Assembly: GCA_013203065.1 (NCBI GenBank)
Contig: JABMQV010000262.1
Span: forward strand, 1-5,395
Origin: Desulfobacteraceae bacterium
GTDB taxonomy: Bacteria > Desulfobacterota > DSM-4660 > Desulfatiglandales > Desulfatiglandaceae
Direction of reading: 5' to 3'
Length of the DNA: 5,395 bases
A program made the position numbers and the translations under genes. Position 1 is the stretch's first letter; every line of letters starts with the position of its first letter. The notes beneath the pieces were generated by a model. It saw only the letters and a program-made list of their open reading frames with translations. It did no database searches and was not told the DNA's origin. This document shows, in pieces, positions 5,298 to 5,395 of the stretch.

Positions 5298-5395
5298 TTA
5301 AGGTCCACTGATTATGCCTTTTTTCTCGAGCTCTTTGATCGCTTCCATGGACAAACCCTTTTCCATGAGGACCTCCTTTGTATGCTCTCCAAGCA
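5298..5395 (-). CDS. C-terminal fragment of a CaiB/BaiF family (family III) CoA-transferase
   Basis: Only the last 32 codons and the TAA are in the window; the rest lies beyond the right edge. The translated end reads LGEHTKEVLMEKGLSMEA, then IKELEKKGIISGP. LGEHT-EVL followed by a G-(Y/L)S-EEI-L---G-I pattern is the characteristic C-terminus of CaiB/BaiF (family III) CoA-transferases, which move CoA between acids (for example formyl-CoA:oxalate, crotonobetainyl-CoA:carnitine or succinyl-CoA:benzylsuccinate). The catalytic Asp lies in the missing N-terminal part, so activity and substrate cannot be judged. It precedes the transporter operon in the same direction and may supply an alternative way of making the CoA thioester of the imported acid. 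The 331-base gap and candidate promoter make cotranscription with tctC uncertain. Confidence 0.85.
   Translation of the reverse strand, partial: LGEHTKEVLMEKGLSMEAIKELEKKGIISGP

Overview
The window carries one left-pointing gene cluster; every convincing gene lies on the minus strand. Read in the direction of transcription (right to left) it holds: the last 32 codons of a CaiB/BaiF-type (family III) CoA-transferase (5298-5395, cut by the window edge); a 331-base gap; the three genes of a tripartite tricarboxylate transporter (TTT), namely a periplasmic binding protein of the TctC/Bug family (3965-4966), a small membrane subunit TctB (3210-3755) and a large membrane subunit TctA (1597-3147); and an AMP-forming acyl-CoA synthetase (1-1562). 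The synthetase has lost only its extreme C-terminus to the left window edge.

The layout suggests import and activation of an organic acid. The binding protein captures a carboxylate in the periplasm, TctA/TctB move it in with an ion gradient, and a CoA-forming enzyme (the ligase downstream, or the CoA-transferase upstream) turns it into a CoA thioester. The substrate cannot be read from the sequence. tctC, tctB, tctA and the ligase are close enough (209, 62 and 34 bases apart) to be one transcription unit. The CoA-transferase may be separate, because a reasonable sigma-70-type promoter lies in the gap after it.

The less ordinary content is between the genes. The gap upstream of tctC holds a 127-bp palindromic element whose 36-base arms (29/36 complementary) are each built of four 8-base units beginning TGGAA, with the candidate promoter in its central spacer. 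Between it and tctC lie a very strong ribosome-binding site in front of a start-stop ATG-TAA, and an 11-codon mini-ORF. The tctC-tctB gap holds a hairpin directly after the tctC stop and a 121-base set of nested inverted repeats, which could set the binding protein:membrane subunit ratio. A 6-codon mini-ORF with its own ribosome-binding site precedes tctA.

The organism is a Gram-negative-type bacterium (Sec signal peptide on a periplasmic TTT binding protein) of intermediate G+C. A TTT operon with CoA-ligase and CoA-transferase genes, together with intergenic TGGAATGA-type repeats, would fit an anaerobic, acid-degrading member of the Desulfobacterota (former Deltaproteobacteria), but this is inference from general impression and not proven by anything here. 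No phage, transposase, CRISPR, tRNA or rRNA sequence was seen. The coding part is an ordinary transport and activation cluster.
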